The notes under the pieces were generated by a model. It was not told where the DNA came from and did not search any database. It saw only the letters and a list, made by a program, of their open reading frames with translations. Positions 37,283-48,042 of a DNA stretch of 64,000 bases are shown piece by piece. Source of the stretch: Haematobia irritans (Eukaryota > Arthropoda > Insecta > Diptera > Muscidae); NCBI RefSeq assembly GCF_050003625.1, contig NC_134397.1, forward strand, positions 198,545,063 through 198,609,062, in the 5' to 3' direction. The position numbers were made by a program, and so were the translations under genes. How positions within the stretch are numbered: the first letter of the stretch is position 1; every line of letters begins with the position of its first letter.

Positions 37283-38399
37283 AAGGAAATTTTATATCTT
37301 TAGAAAATTTTGTTTCTATAGAAAATTTTTGTCAAAATTTGACTTCTATAGAAAATTTTGCCAACATTTTATATATATAGAAAACTTTATCAAAACTTTA
37401 ATTCTATAGAAAATTTTGGTCAAAATCTTATTTCTATAGAAAATTTTGTCAAAATTTTATATTTTTAGTTTTGTTTTAGTTTTGTTTAGTTTTGTTTTAT
37501 ATCAAACGAAAATTTTGTCAAAATGTTGTGAAAATTGTATATCTACAGAAAATTTTGTCAAAATTTTATATCTAAAGAAAATGTTGTCAAAATTTTATAT
37601 CTATAGAAAATTTTGTGAAATTTTATATCTATAGAAAATTTTGTAAAATGTTATATCTATAGAAAATTTGGTCAAAATTTTATAACGATAGAAAATTTTG
37701 TCAAAATTTTATATCTATAGAAAATTTTATCAATATTTTATATCTATAGTTTTTTTTGTCAAAATTTTATATCTATAGAAAATCTTGTAAAAATTTTACT
37801 TCTATAGAAAATCTTGTAAAAATTTTACTTCTATAGAAAATTTTGTCACAATTTTATATCTATAGAAAATTTTTTCAAAATTTTATATCTATAGAAAATT
37901 TTTTCAAAATTTTATATCTATAGAAAATTTTGGTTAAAATTTTATTTCTATAGAAAATTTTGTCAAAATTTGATATCTATAGAAAATGTTGTCAAAATTT
38001 TATATCTATAGAAAATTTTGTCAAAATTTTATTTCTATAGAAAATTTTGTCAAAATTTTATTTCAATAGAAAATTTTGTCAAAATTTTATTTCAATAGAA
38101 AATTTTGTCAAAATTTTATATCTGTAGAAAATTTTGTCAAAATTTTATATCTGTAGAAAATTTTGTCAAAATTTTATATCTGTGGAAAATTTTTATAGAA
38201 ATTTTTTTTCAAAACTTTATATCTATAGAAAATTTTGTCAAAATTGTATATCTATAGAAAATTTTGTCAAAATTTTATATCTATAGAAAATTTTGTCAAA
38301 ATTTTACATCTACAGAAAATTTTGTCACAATTTTATATCTATAGAAAATTTTGTGAAAATGTTATATCTATAGAAAATTTTGTCAAAATTGTATATCTA
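37283..38399 (+). repeat. 29-bp array, block 10
   Basis: About 38 units in which TTTATATCTATAG largely replaces TTTATTTCTATAG, so this is a distinct array subfamily. It continues as block 11 beyond the 2.3-kb insertion at 38402-40722. Confidence 0.92.
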
Positions 38400-38898
38400 T
38401 ACACCCAGAAAAAAGTGCCTTCGAAACTAAAGGAAAAAATTTTCATCAATATAGTTTATCCATTTTATTTCCATTAAGGTAAATTTTTGTGAAAAATTAT
38501 AAAATTTACTCGTTTCAGTAAAAAAATCCTAAACTGTAAGCAGTTAGGAATAGTTCATTAACTAGAATAAGGCATGGAATTTTACTCATACTATTTTCTT
38601 CGCTGGGTATAAGAATTTACTACTGAAAAAGAAAATTTTATTCACCGATAACAAAGCATTCGTAAAAATAAACAAAAACCGAACTAAAACCAAGTTTCCT
38701 CAAAATTAGTAAAATTTCTTATAAAATGATAATTGCGACTTCCTTTATAATAGAAAGTTTTTCATACATACGAACAACACTTGGCATAGAAAAATATTTT
38801 AGTTCATTCGTACTAAGAAGTATGCAATCCTTTCAAAACTTAAGGAAACACACTTGTTAGAATATAGGAAATTTTCCTAAATTTCTATTGTCTACCTG

Positions 38899-38951
38899 TA
38901 ATCGATACCTGTCATCGTAATCGATGTGTTAGCGCGTGGGTGTAATCGATA
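38899..38951. promoter_or_regulatory. ATCGAT cluster, possible promoter or insulator
   Basis: Three ATCGAT motifs (38901-38906, 38920-38925 and 38945-38950), each preceded by GTA or GTAA, lie with GCGCG in an otherwise AT-rich element. ATCGAT/CGATA motifs bind DREF and BEAF-32 in Drosophila. Use here is inference. A candidate intron lies 260 bp downstream. Confidence 0.4.
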
Positions 38952-39120
38952 TATTTGCGCGTCGGTTGTTTTTTAGTTGGAATCGCGTTGTTTTGGTATA
39001 CGGAGAGATTGTTAAAAAATAATATGGTAAAATAATATAATAAATAACAAATAAAATATATAAAATATTTGTTATTTTAAATTAGTGAAAATTTTCGTTT
39101 TTTTTTAAATAAATCTATCA

Positions 39121-39465
39121 ATGTTCGTGATAGTGTATAAAGAAAGAAAACACCAGCAGAATAACAACCCTTTCATTTGTCTTCATTTTGGAATCTTCAA
39201 TTATCAGGTAATATTCAGTGACGCTAACCTTTTGCAAAAAAAATGTTTTATGATTTTTTATATTTGTAGGTATTGAAATTGTAAAAGGATGACAAAATCG
39301 TTAGGCAGCAACTTATTAAAAGTGAAAAGTACAAGAAGAAGAAAAAGTGCGTTTTACAGTTGATAATATCACACGGAAATTGGAAATAGTGGAATAATAA
39401 ACTAATATTTCAAAGAGATTCGATGCTGTTGATTCTTAATAAATATATTCAATATATTAATAAAA
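39121..39465 (+). ncRNA. Candidate spliced transcript with 62-nt intron
   Basis: TTATCAG then GTAATATTC at 39207/39208 fits a 5' splice site. A CTAAC branch motif lies at 39224-39228. A T-rich tract ending TTTGTAG at 39269 fits a 3' splice site. The intron is 62 nt, the modal fly size. A 33-codon frame starts at ATG 39121, crosses the junction in phase 0 and stops at 39282-39284. AATAAA signals lie at 39438 and 39459. The peptide resembles nothing I know. It may be a non-coding RNA or chance; the transcript start is not determined. Confidence 0.35.
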
Positions 39466-39697
39466 CATGTATTTTATTGAACATAAAATTGCTTATAGAA
39501 ATAAATAAATTTGTATTTAAAAACGAAGGTAAGCAGTTCTAATTATGAAGTAAAAGTTTTACCAGAAATGTGTAAGATTTGTCGAAATGAATGAAAAAAT
39601 TTCAATAAAATCATTCCATATATGAATTCAAATTAGTTAAATTTTTTCATTCTGTAGTATAGTGGTATGTAAATATAGGAAAATGTTAACTAATATA

Positions 39698-40583
39698 CAC
39701 CGAAAGAATTCTCTTCGTTAATTTTACGAAGAATTCTTCATTAACTATTTTCCTGAATTCTTCATTAAAATAACGAAATTTTCATTCATTTTCGTAAATT
39801 TTACGAAGAACATTTTACGAACATACGAAACTTCTACGAAACATTCTACATTAGCTTTTCTTCGTAAAAAGTTCGTACTTTTAACGAAACTTTCTTCACA
39901 TTTCATGAATTTTGTGAAGAAGTTTTTACGAATATTTTACGAAACATTCTGCGTTAAAATTTCTTCATATAAAGTACGAAACATTTTCTTTGAAATAACG
40001 AAGAATTTTCATTGAAGTTGTAAAATTTCCGTTCGCGGCATTAAATTGTCTTTTATAGTGTGCTTGAGTGTATTCCTTTATTCTATTTTTTATGCAAGTC
40101 TATGCTACTTCTCATTTGGGTGATAGCGTGCTATGAATAAAAGTGAAGCAATAAAACTAAAAATTATTCAAAAACTTAAGATGTAAAGTAGTGATGTCAT
40201 TTTTCACACTTGCAACTACAACCAAATGCACTTTCGACTATAAATTTTTTTTCTAAAAGTTCGAACATTTTTCAGAAAAAAGGATGAAAGTTTTTCATAA
40301 AAATATGAACATTTTTCATAAAAACTACGAAAATTTTTCATAAAAAGTACGAAACATTTTCATAAAGAGAACGAAATTGTTTCATAAAAAGAACGAAGAT
40401 TTTTCATAAAAAGTACGAATTTTTTTCTTATAAACTACGAAAATTTTGGAAGAACTTTTCTTCGTAAAAAGTACGAAATATTTCGTACTTTTAATGAAAA
40501 GTTTCTTTGGTTGTAAAACAATGACAAATTTCGTACTTTTAACGAAATTTTTCGTTCTTTTTACGAAGAAAATTCTTTCGGTG
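39698..40583. mobile_element. Nested 886-bp fold-back element
   Basis: Ends CACCGAAAGAATT and AATTCTTTCGGTG are perfect inverted repeats, flanked by TA (39696-39697 and 40584-40585). The interior is full of TTCGTAAAAAGTACGAAA-like motifs in both orientations and would fold extensively. Non-coding. It is inserted within the 38402-40722 element. Confidence 0.8.
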
Positions 40584-40724
40584 TATGGAATGCATTATTC
40601 CTAATTTCTACGAAAATCACATCGTTCAAACAAATAAAAATGTCTTTGGCGCTATACGAAGTTCAACTTTCTTCACAATGAGTTCATTTTAACTTAAAGA
40701 AGGGGTCACTTTTTTCTGGGCGTA

Positions 40725-42260
40725 GAAAATTTTGTCAAAATTTAACTTCTATAAAAAATGTTGTCAACATTCTATATCTATAGAAAATTTTGCCAACATT
40801 TTATATCTAATAGTTTTATATCTATAGTTTTTTTTTCGTCAAAATTTTATATCTATAGAAAAATTTGTAAAAATTTAATATCTATAGAAAAATTTGTCAA
40901 AATTTTTTATTTATAGAAAATTTTATCAAAATTTTATTTCTATAGAAATTTTTGTCAAAATTTTACTACTATAGAAATTTTTGCCAAATTTTATATATAG
41001 AAAACTTTGCCAAAACTTTAATTATATAGAAAATTTTGCCAACATTTTATATCTAATAGTTTTATATCTATAGTTTTTTTTTTTGTAAACATTTTATATC
41101 TATATCTTTGTCAAAAAAAAAATTATTTCTATGGAACATTTTGATCAAAATTTTATATAGAAAAGTTTTTCAAAATTTTACTTCCATAGAAAATTTTTTC
41201 AAAATTTTATATCTATAGACCATTTTGGTCAAAATTTTACATCTATAGAAAATTTTGTCAAAATTTTACTTCTATAGAAGTAAAATTTTTTTCAAAATTT
41301 TACTTCTATAGAAAATTCTTCCAAATTTTATATCTATAGAAAATGTTGTCAAAATTTTACATCTATTGAAAATTTTGTCAAAATGTTATATCTATAGAAA
41401 ATTGTGTTAAAATTTTATATGTGTAGAACATTTTGTCAAAATTTTATATCTATAGATAATTTTGTCAAAATTGTATCAAAATTTTATATGTATAGAAAAT
41501 TTTGTCAAAATTTTTTATTTATTGAAAATTTTATCAAAATTTTATTTCTATAGAAATTTTTGTCAAAATTTTACTTCTATAGAAATTTTTGCCAAATTTT
41601 ATATTTATACAAAACTTTGCCAAAACTTTAATTATATAGACAATTTTGCCAACATTTTATATCTAATAGTTTTATATCTATAGTTTTTTTTTCTCAAAAT
41701 TTTATATCTATAGAAAAATTTGTCAAAATTTTATATGTATAGAAAATTTTGTGAAAATTTTATATCTATAGAAAATTTTGTCAAAATTTAATTTTATTAT
41801 GGATTTGTATACGCAGAAAAATTTTATAAAAAAATTATTTCTATGGAAAATTCTCTCAATATTTTATTTCTATAGAAAATGTTCTTAAAAGTTTGGTCAA
41901 AATTTTATATCTATAGAATATTTTGATCAAAATTTTATTTCTATATAAAATTTTATAAAAAAAAAATTATTTCTTTAGAAAATTTTCTCAATATTTTAGT
42001 TCTATAGAAAATGTTCTAAGAATTTTTTCTATATAAAATCTCCTAAACATTTTATTTCTAGAGAAACTTTTCCCAAATATTATTTCCATAGAAATTTTTC
42101 TCAAAAATTTTATTTCTATGGAAAATTTTTTTTTTTTAATATTTAAATGGAAGTACTTCTTAGTTGGAATGTTTTGCAAAATCTACCAAAACATCAAGAA
42201 TTCTACCAATCTACGAAACAGTATAAAATCTACCATTTTTGGTAGAATTCTACCCACTGT
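40725..42260 (+). repeat. 29-bp array, block 11, with outer terminus
   Basis: Continuation of block 10 to about 42130. It then has a cap TTTTGCAAAATCTACC ... TGGTAGAATTCTACCCAC (42165-42257), the inverse of the cap at 9065. A roughly 190-bp higher-order segment is duplicated (40895-41085 and 41505-41695). Confidence 0.88.
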
Positions 42261-43772
42261 GGTTGTTGTCCAATCAACCTTTCAATTTAAAATATTTTGG
42301 CGAATTTTATTTTCTGTGTAATGTGTGTATGGAAAATTTAAGAAGTAGGTCTGATGTTTTAATGATAAATTGGTATCAGCTTTAAAATCAACTAACTCTA
42401 TGGACCAAACGCTTTCAATAAAAAAGTTTAACGACTTTTGCCCAAGTAAAAGAGCCTAGAAATGCGTCTTCTATGCTACGCAAAGCTGGCATAGGTCTAA
42501 CACATTACCGTTCTCTGCCCCCATATGAGGACACCTGTCTAAAGTCAAACAACTATGAGCTACCCGTTATATTTAAAATCAACATTCGGCCGACAATTTC
42601 ATTTTGGACCTTAATGGGTTAAAGGACAGGAAATCGTTGGGCATACGACATTATTATTTTTTTCATTGGTGTTATGTATATAGCTTCGGTTTAACATAAA
42701 TTATATATCTATTTAAATGAATAATATTTAAAATATACTCAACACCTTAGATTGAGCGCAAAGTTGAAGCGGATACCCACGAACCGGAAACCAGGAGCTT
42801 AAACACATTTCCCACATTATTATGTAACATAAAGCGATAATTGTAAACAAATTCTTTGAAATAGATCAAATTATTTGCTATTACTTGATAATAGCTGAAT
42901 ATCTTTATTAATACTTCTTCGTCTTATTTTCATGTGACGATATCAACACCTAGACAAAGTTCTTCAAATCGAGAACCAGTGTGGCGGGATGGTGGGGTAA
43001 GGTTGGTGGGTAGGTGGTATTGGAAGTACTAATCTACATGGAATTGTATGTTTTTATTTTTTTTTATTTTAATTTCAAAAGATCAAGTTCAATGTTCATT
43101 CATGTATTTGGATACAATGCAGCAAGGTTCTTATCAAGAAAAACTTGGAAAATCGAGACGTACAACAGCAGCAACAACGACGAAAAGCAGGTGACTATTG
43201 TGGCGCTATAACTCGTTCGCAAAACGTGTTCACACCATAGACTCGAGACGGCGCTCCCCCCTAACCAGCCCTGGTATATGTTGATGGGTGCTTTGTTAAT
43301 TTGCCGGTTGGACATTCAGTTTTGAACGAAAAAAAAAAAATAAACGAAAAAAAATACACAGCAGAGTTTTCTATTGAAACGAGACATGACGAATTGCTAT
43401 CAAAATCATGTTGAAATGTATTCATCACAAAGACGTACTTCAATGTAACATTGTATCAGAGTGTACTGTTACACAAAATTCTCAACAAAAATTATTTATG
43501 TTTTGTTTCGTTTATTATTATTATTTTTTTTTTTTGAAAAATTTAATATTGAAATGAATCGGATTTCGAGGTGGCACTTACCTATGGTAATAATATAGAT
43601 GACATTTTTTATAGGCATTTTGATTGGTAATTTATGACATATCTAGGTTATTTTGTTATATGTGTTACTTTTATCTATGCTTACCTTGAAAACTGCACCT
43701 GAAACGAAAGATTAAAAGGATAGCATTAGGGTCCAGTTTTATATACGGACTTAATAGGAATGAAATTAAAAA
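42261..43772. other. Unique-looking sequence, no gene proven
   Basis: Less repetitive than its surroundings, with CAGCAGCAACAACGACG at 43160-43190 and some CpG near 43240. Minus-strand splice-like motifs occur at 43575-43700. No open frame is convincing. This is the likeliest place in the window for host regulatory or untranslated sequence. Confidence 0.35.
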
Positions 43773-43875
43773 CAAGTATATACGGGCGTAAGTTCGGCCA
43801 GGCCGAAGTTTATGCACCCTCCACCATGGATTGCGTATAAACTTCTACTGAAGACTGTCATCCACAATCGAATTA

Positions 43876-45121
43876 ACAGGTTGGCTGATAAGTCCCCGGT
43901 CTAACAAAGAAAAACACATTTTTTTTGGTCAAAATTCGTTTTTTTTTATTCAACATAGTTCCCTTCAAGAGTGATACAACGATTATAACGACCTTCCAAT
44001 TTTTGTTACCATTTTGGTAGTACTCTTTCGGTTTTGCCTCAAAATAGGCCTCAGTTTCGGCGATCACCTCTTCATTGCGGCCAAATTTTTTCCCTGAGAG
44101 CATCCTTTTGGGGTCTGAGAACAAGAAAAAGTCGTTGGGGGCCAGATCTGGAGAATACGGTGGGTAGGGAAGCAATTCGAAGCCCAATTCATGAATGTTT
44201 GCCATCGTTCTCAATGACTTGTGGCACGGTGCGTTGTCTTGGTGGTGGTGGAACAACACTTTCTTCTTCTTCATATGGGGAAGTTTTGCCGCGATTTCGA
44301 CCTTCAAACGCTCCAATAACGCCATATAATAATCACTGTTGATGGTTTTTCCCTTCTCAAGATAATCGATAAAAATTATTCCATGCGCATCCCAAAAAAC
44401 AGTGGCCATTACTTTGCCAGCTGACTTTTGAGTCTTTCAACCCTTCGGAGACGGTTCACCGGTCGCTATCCACTCAGCCGACTGTTGATTGGACTCAGGA
44501 GTGTAGTGATAGAGCCATGTTTCATCCATTGTCACATATCGACGGAAAAACTCGGGTGTATTACGAGTTAACAGCTGCAAACACCGCTAAGAATCATCAA
44601 CACGTTGTTGTTTTTGGTCAAATGTGAGCTCGCGCGGCACCCATTTTGCACAGAGCTTCTGCATATCCAAATATTGATGAATGATATGACCACCACGTAC
44701 CTTTGATTTCTTTAAGGCCTCTGCTATTTCGATCAACTTCATTTTACGCAGTAGACGCCTCTTTCGGGCGTCTACTGCGTTCACCGTCCTCCGTGCTCAT
44801 TTCACCACGCTTGAATTTTGCATACCAATCAATTATTGTTGATTTCCCTGGGGCAGAGTCCGGAAACTCATTACCAAGCCAAGTTTTTGCTTCCACCGTA
44901 TTTTTTCCCTTCAGAAAACAGTATTTTATCAAAACACGAAATTCCTTTTTTTCCATTTTTTCACAATAAAAAAAATTGCTTCACATAAGACGCTCTATCT
45001 CACAAACTAATTGACTTACAGACACGAATAATTTGAAGGTTGGTACTATATAAAAATAATATGCATTTAATACTAGCGACGCCATCTATGTGTCAGACCG
45101 GGGACTTATCAGTAAACCTGT
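43876..45121 (-). mobile_element. mariner (irritans subfamily), copy 3
   Basis: 1246 bp. Ends ACAGGTTGGCTGATAAGTCC and the inverse of ACAGGTTTACTGATAAGTCC, flanked by TA (43874-43875 and 45122-45123). The unfilled site ATTACTTGG occurs (inverted) in HINE-C copy 2 near 27440, confirming precise insertion. Confidence 0.94.
43946..44956 (-). pseudogene. mariner transposase, broken
   Basis: Start ATG at 44956 (MEKKEFRVLIKYCFLKGKN) and stop at 43946. A segment of roughly 50-60 bp after RRPKE is deleted and replaced by an inverted 14-bp copy of nearby sequence (44746-44759), which destroys the frame. Further lesions include an added CAC pair giving FHHHQDNAPCHK and a frameshift after YYQNG. The TMDETWLYHY, HQDNAPCHK and APNDFF motifs can still be read (third catalytic D retained). 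Inactive. Confidence 0.9.
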
Positions 45122-45261
45122 TACTTGGGTTGCGGTAACACTTGCCGATGGCAAGGTATCTTAAAACTTTCTAACACCGTAATATATACCACATAGTCCA
45201 TACGTGGTATATATTAAACTAAAAAAAGCCGATTAAGTACGTATAGAATTAAGTTTAAAGT

Positions 45262-45495
45262 TTCTATAGAAATAAAATTTTGATAAAGTACAATTTTGAC
45301 AACATTTTCTATCGAAGTAAAATTTGGAAAACATTTTCTATAGAAATAAAATTTTAACAAAATTTTCTATAGAAATAAAATTTTGACAATTTTTTTGACA
45401 AATTTTTTATAGAAAAAAATTTTGACAACATTTTCTATAGAAATAACTTTTTGACAAAATTTTCTATAAAAATAAAATTTTGGTAGATTATTTTT
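45262..45495 (-). repeat. 29-bp array, block 12 (inside HINE-C)
   Basis: About eight reverse-orientation units ending in TTTTGGTAGATTATTTTT, the cap motif, and then returning to HINE-C sequence (GGCTCGAGTGG). Confidence 0.85.
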
Positions 45496-45709
45496 GGCTC
45501 GAGTGGCAACCATGATTATGAACCGATATGGACCAATTTTTGTGTGATTGGGGATCGGCTATATATAACTATAGACCGATATGGACCAATTTTGGCATGG
45601 TTATTAGCGGACTTATACTAACACCACGTTGCAAATTTCAACCGGATCGGATGAATTTTGCTCCTCTAAAAGGCTCCGGAGGTCAAATCTGGGGATCGGT
45701 TTATATGGG

Positions 45710-46737
45710 TGTTTTGATCAAATACTGTTTTCTGAAGGGAAAAAATACGGTGGAAGCAAAAACTTGGCTTGATAATGAGTTTCCGAACTCTGCCCCAGGT
45801 AAATCAACAATAATTGATTGGTATGCAAAATTCAAGCGTGGTGAAATGAACACGGAGGACGGTGAACCCAGTGGACGCCCGAGAGAGCTGGTTACCGACG
45901 AACACATCAAAAAAAATCCACAAAATGATTTTGAATGACCGTAAAATGAAGTTGATCGAGATAGCAGAGGCCTTAATGATGTCAAAGGAACGTGTTGGTC
46001 ATATCATTCATCAATATTTGGATATGCGGAAGCTCTGTGCAAAATGGGAGCCGCGCGAGCTCACATTTGACCAAAAACAACAACGTGTTGATGATTCTGA
46101 GCGGTGTTTGCAGCTGTTAACTCGTAATACACCCGAGTTTTTCCGTCGATATGTGACAATGGATGAAACATGGCTCCATCACTACACTCCTGAGTCCAAT
46201 CGACAGTCCGCTGAGTGGACAGCGACCGGTGAACCGTCTCCGAAGCGTGGAAAGACTCAAAAGTCCGCTGGCAAAGTAATGGCCTCTGTTATTTGGGATG
46301 CACATGGAATAATTTTTATCGATTATCTTGAGAAGGGAAAAACCATCAACAGTGACTATTATATGGCGTTATTGGAGCGTTTAAAGGTCGAAATCGCGAC
46401 AAAACGGTACCATATGAAGAAGAAAAAAGTGTTGTTCCACCAAGACAACGCACCGTGCCACAAGTCATTGAGAACGATGGCAAAAATTCATGAATTGGGC
46501 TTCGAATTGCTTCCCTACCCACCGCATTCTCCAGATCTGGCCCCCAGCGACTTTTTCTTGTTTTCAGACCTCAAAAGGATGCTCGCAGGGAACAAATTTG
46601 GCTGCAATGAAGAGGTGATCGCCGAAACTGAGGCCTATTTTGAGGCAAAACCGAAGGAGTACTACCAAAATGGTATCAAAAAATTGGAAGGTCGTTATAA
46701 TCGTTGTATAGCTCTTGAAGGGAACTATGTTGAATAA
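45710..46737 (+). pseudogene. mariner transposase, most intact copy
   Basis: The N-terminal seven or so residues and the start codon are gone. One extra A in the run near 45908 (VTDEHIKK/IHKM) shifts the frame. From IHKMILND to the TAA at 46735-46737 it is uninterrupted for about 275 codons. Catalytic set complete: TMDETWLHHY, HQDNAPCHK and APSDFFLF, with 34 residues between the last two D. Cleavage and joining would need the missing N-terminal end-binding domain, so the copy is inactive. The closest named relative from memory is Himar1. Confidence 0.92.
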
Positions 46738-46740
46738 TAA

Positions 46741-47979
46741 CAAGTATATACGGCCGTAAGTTCGGCCAGGTCGAATCTTATGTACCCTCCACCGTGGATT
46801 CCGTAGAAACTTCTACGAAAGACTGTCATCCAAAATCGAATTAATTGGGTTGTGGTATCTTAAAATTTCTTAACATCGTTTTCTAAATTGTGAGTTAGTT
46901 CATACGTGTTATATATTAGACAAAAAAGGTATGTATAGGTAAGTCTACAAATAATTACGAATCGATATGGACTTTTGCACGGTACGTAGAGAGCCAGAAT
47001 TGAAATATGGGGGTCGCTTATATGTGGGCTATATACAATTATGAACTTGATATGGACCAATTTTTGTGTGGTTGGAAATCTATTTATCTGAGGGCTTTAT
47101 ATAACTAGAGACCGATATGGACCTAGTTAGGCATGGTTGTTAACGGCCATATACTAGCGCAATGTACCAAATTTCAACTGACTCGGATGAAATTTGCTCC
47201 TCCAAGTGGCTCCAAAACCAAATCTCGGGATCGGTTTATATGGGGGCTATATATGATTATGGACTGATATGGACCACTTTTGGCATGGTTGATAAATATC
47301 ATATACTAACATCACGTACCAAATTTCAACCGAATCGGATGGTTTTTGCTCTTCCAAGGGGCTCCGGAGGTCAAATCTGGGGATCGGTTTATATGGGGGC
47401 TATATATAATTATGGACCGATTTCGACCAATTTTTGCATGGGTTTTTGAGACCATATATTAACACCACGTACCAAATTTCAACCGGATCGGATGAAATTT
47501 TCTTCTCTTAGAGGCTCCGCAAGCCAAATCTGGGGATCGGTTTATATGGGGGCTATATATAATTATGGACTGATGTGGACCAATTTTTGCATGGTCATTT
47601 AAGACCATATACTTACACCATGTACCAAATTTCAGCCGGATCGGATGAAATTTGCTTCTCTTAGAGGATCGGCAAGCAAAATTTGGGGGTCCGTTTATAT
47701 TGGGGCTATACGTAAAAGTGGACCGATATGGCCCATTTGCAATACCATCCGACCTACATCAATAACAACTACTTGTGCCAAGTTGCAAGTCGATAGCTTG
47801 TTTCGTTCGGAAGTTAGCGTGATTTCAACAGACGGACGGACGGACGGACTTGTTCAGATCGACTCAGAATTTCACCACGACCCAGAATATATATACTTTA
47901 TGGGGTCTTAGAGCAATATTTCGATGTGTTACGGAATGACAAAGTTAATATACCCCCATCCTATGGTGGAGGGTATAAA
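46741..47979 (+). mobile_element. HINE-like element, subfamily C, copy 4
   Basis: Inserted in the mariner 4 3' leader, so its ends are exact: CAAGTATATACGG to GGGTATA. The A-run at the join totals two bases more than in the unfilled mariner copy 1, consistent with an AA target. Head repeat TACCCTCCACCGT (46783-46795) and tail ATGGTGGAGGGTA (47963-47975) pair with one mismatch. It has 153-bp-class modules and a GACGGACGGACGGAC tract near 47835. Confidence 0.8.
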
Positions 47980-48042
47980 AACGAATTTTGTCCAAAAAAT
48001 GTGTTTTTCTTTGTTAGTCCGGGGACTTACCAGCCAACCTGT

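Larger units (their letters stand above)
38402..40722. mobile_element. 2.3-kb TA-flanked inverted-repeat element
   Basis: Ends CACCCAGAAAAAAGTG and CACTTTTTTCTGGGCG are inverted repeats with one mismatch. The element splits the CTATAG of an array unit and duplicates TA (38400-38401 and 40723-40724). No transposase was recognised. Inside are an ATCGAT cluster, a candidate spliced transcription unit and a second inverted-repeat element (39698-40583). TA targeting suggests the Tc1/mariner group, but ends alone do not prove it. Confidence 0.78.
43773..45709 (+). mobile_element. HINE-like element, subfamily C, copy 3, truncated
   Basis: Head CAAGTATATACGGGCG, GTTCGGCCAGGCCGAA and CACCCTCCACCAT at 43816-43828. 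Mariner 3 is inserted at 43876-45121. After it come the same spacer, 29-bp array and modules as in copy 2. The tail is missing: at 45709 the module GGTTTATATGGG runs straight into mariner 4. Confidence 0.72.
45710..48042 (+). mobile_element. mariner (irritans subfamily), copy 4, 5' deleted
   Basis: Lacks the left terminal repeat, leader and first codons. It begins within the codons for VLIKYCF, fused to HINE-C copy 3. The right end CCAGCCAACCTGT at 48042 is present but not followed by TA. A HINE-C element (46741-47979) is inserted just after the transposase stop. Confidence 0.88.

Noticed and set aside
43300..43360. Core promoter with an initiator-like TCAGTT near 43315
   Set aside because: A six-base match alone; no TATA or downstream element at the right distance and no transcript evidence visible.
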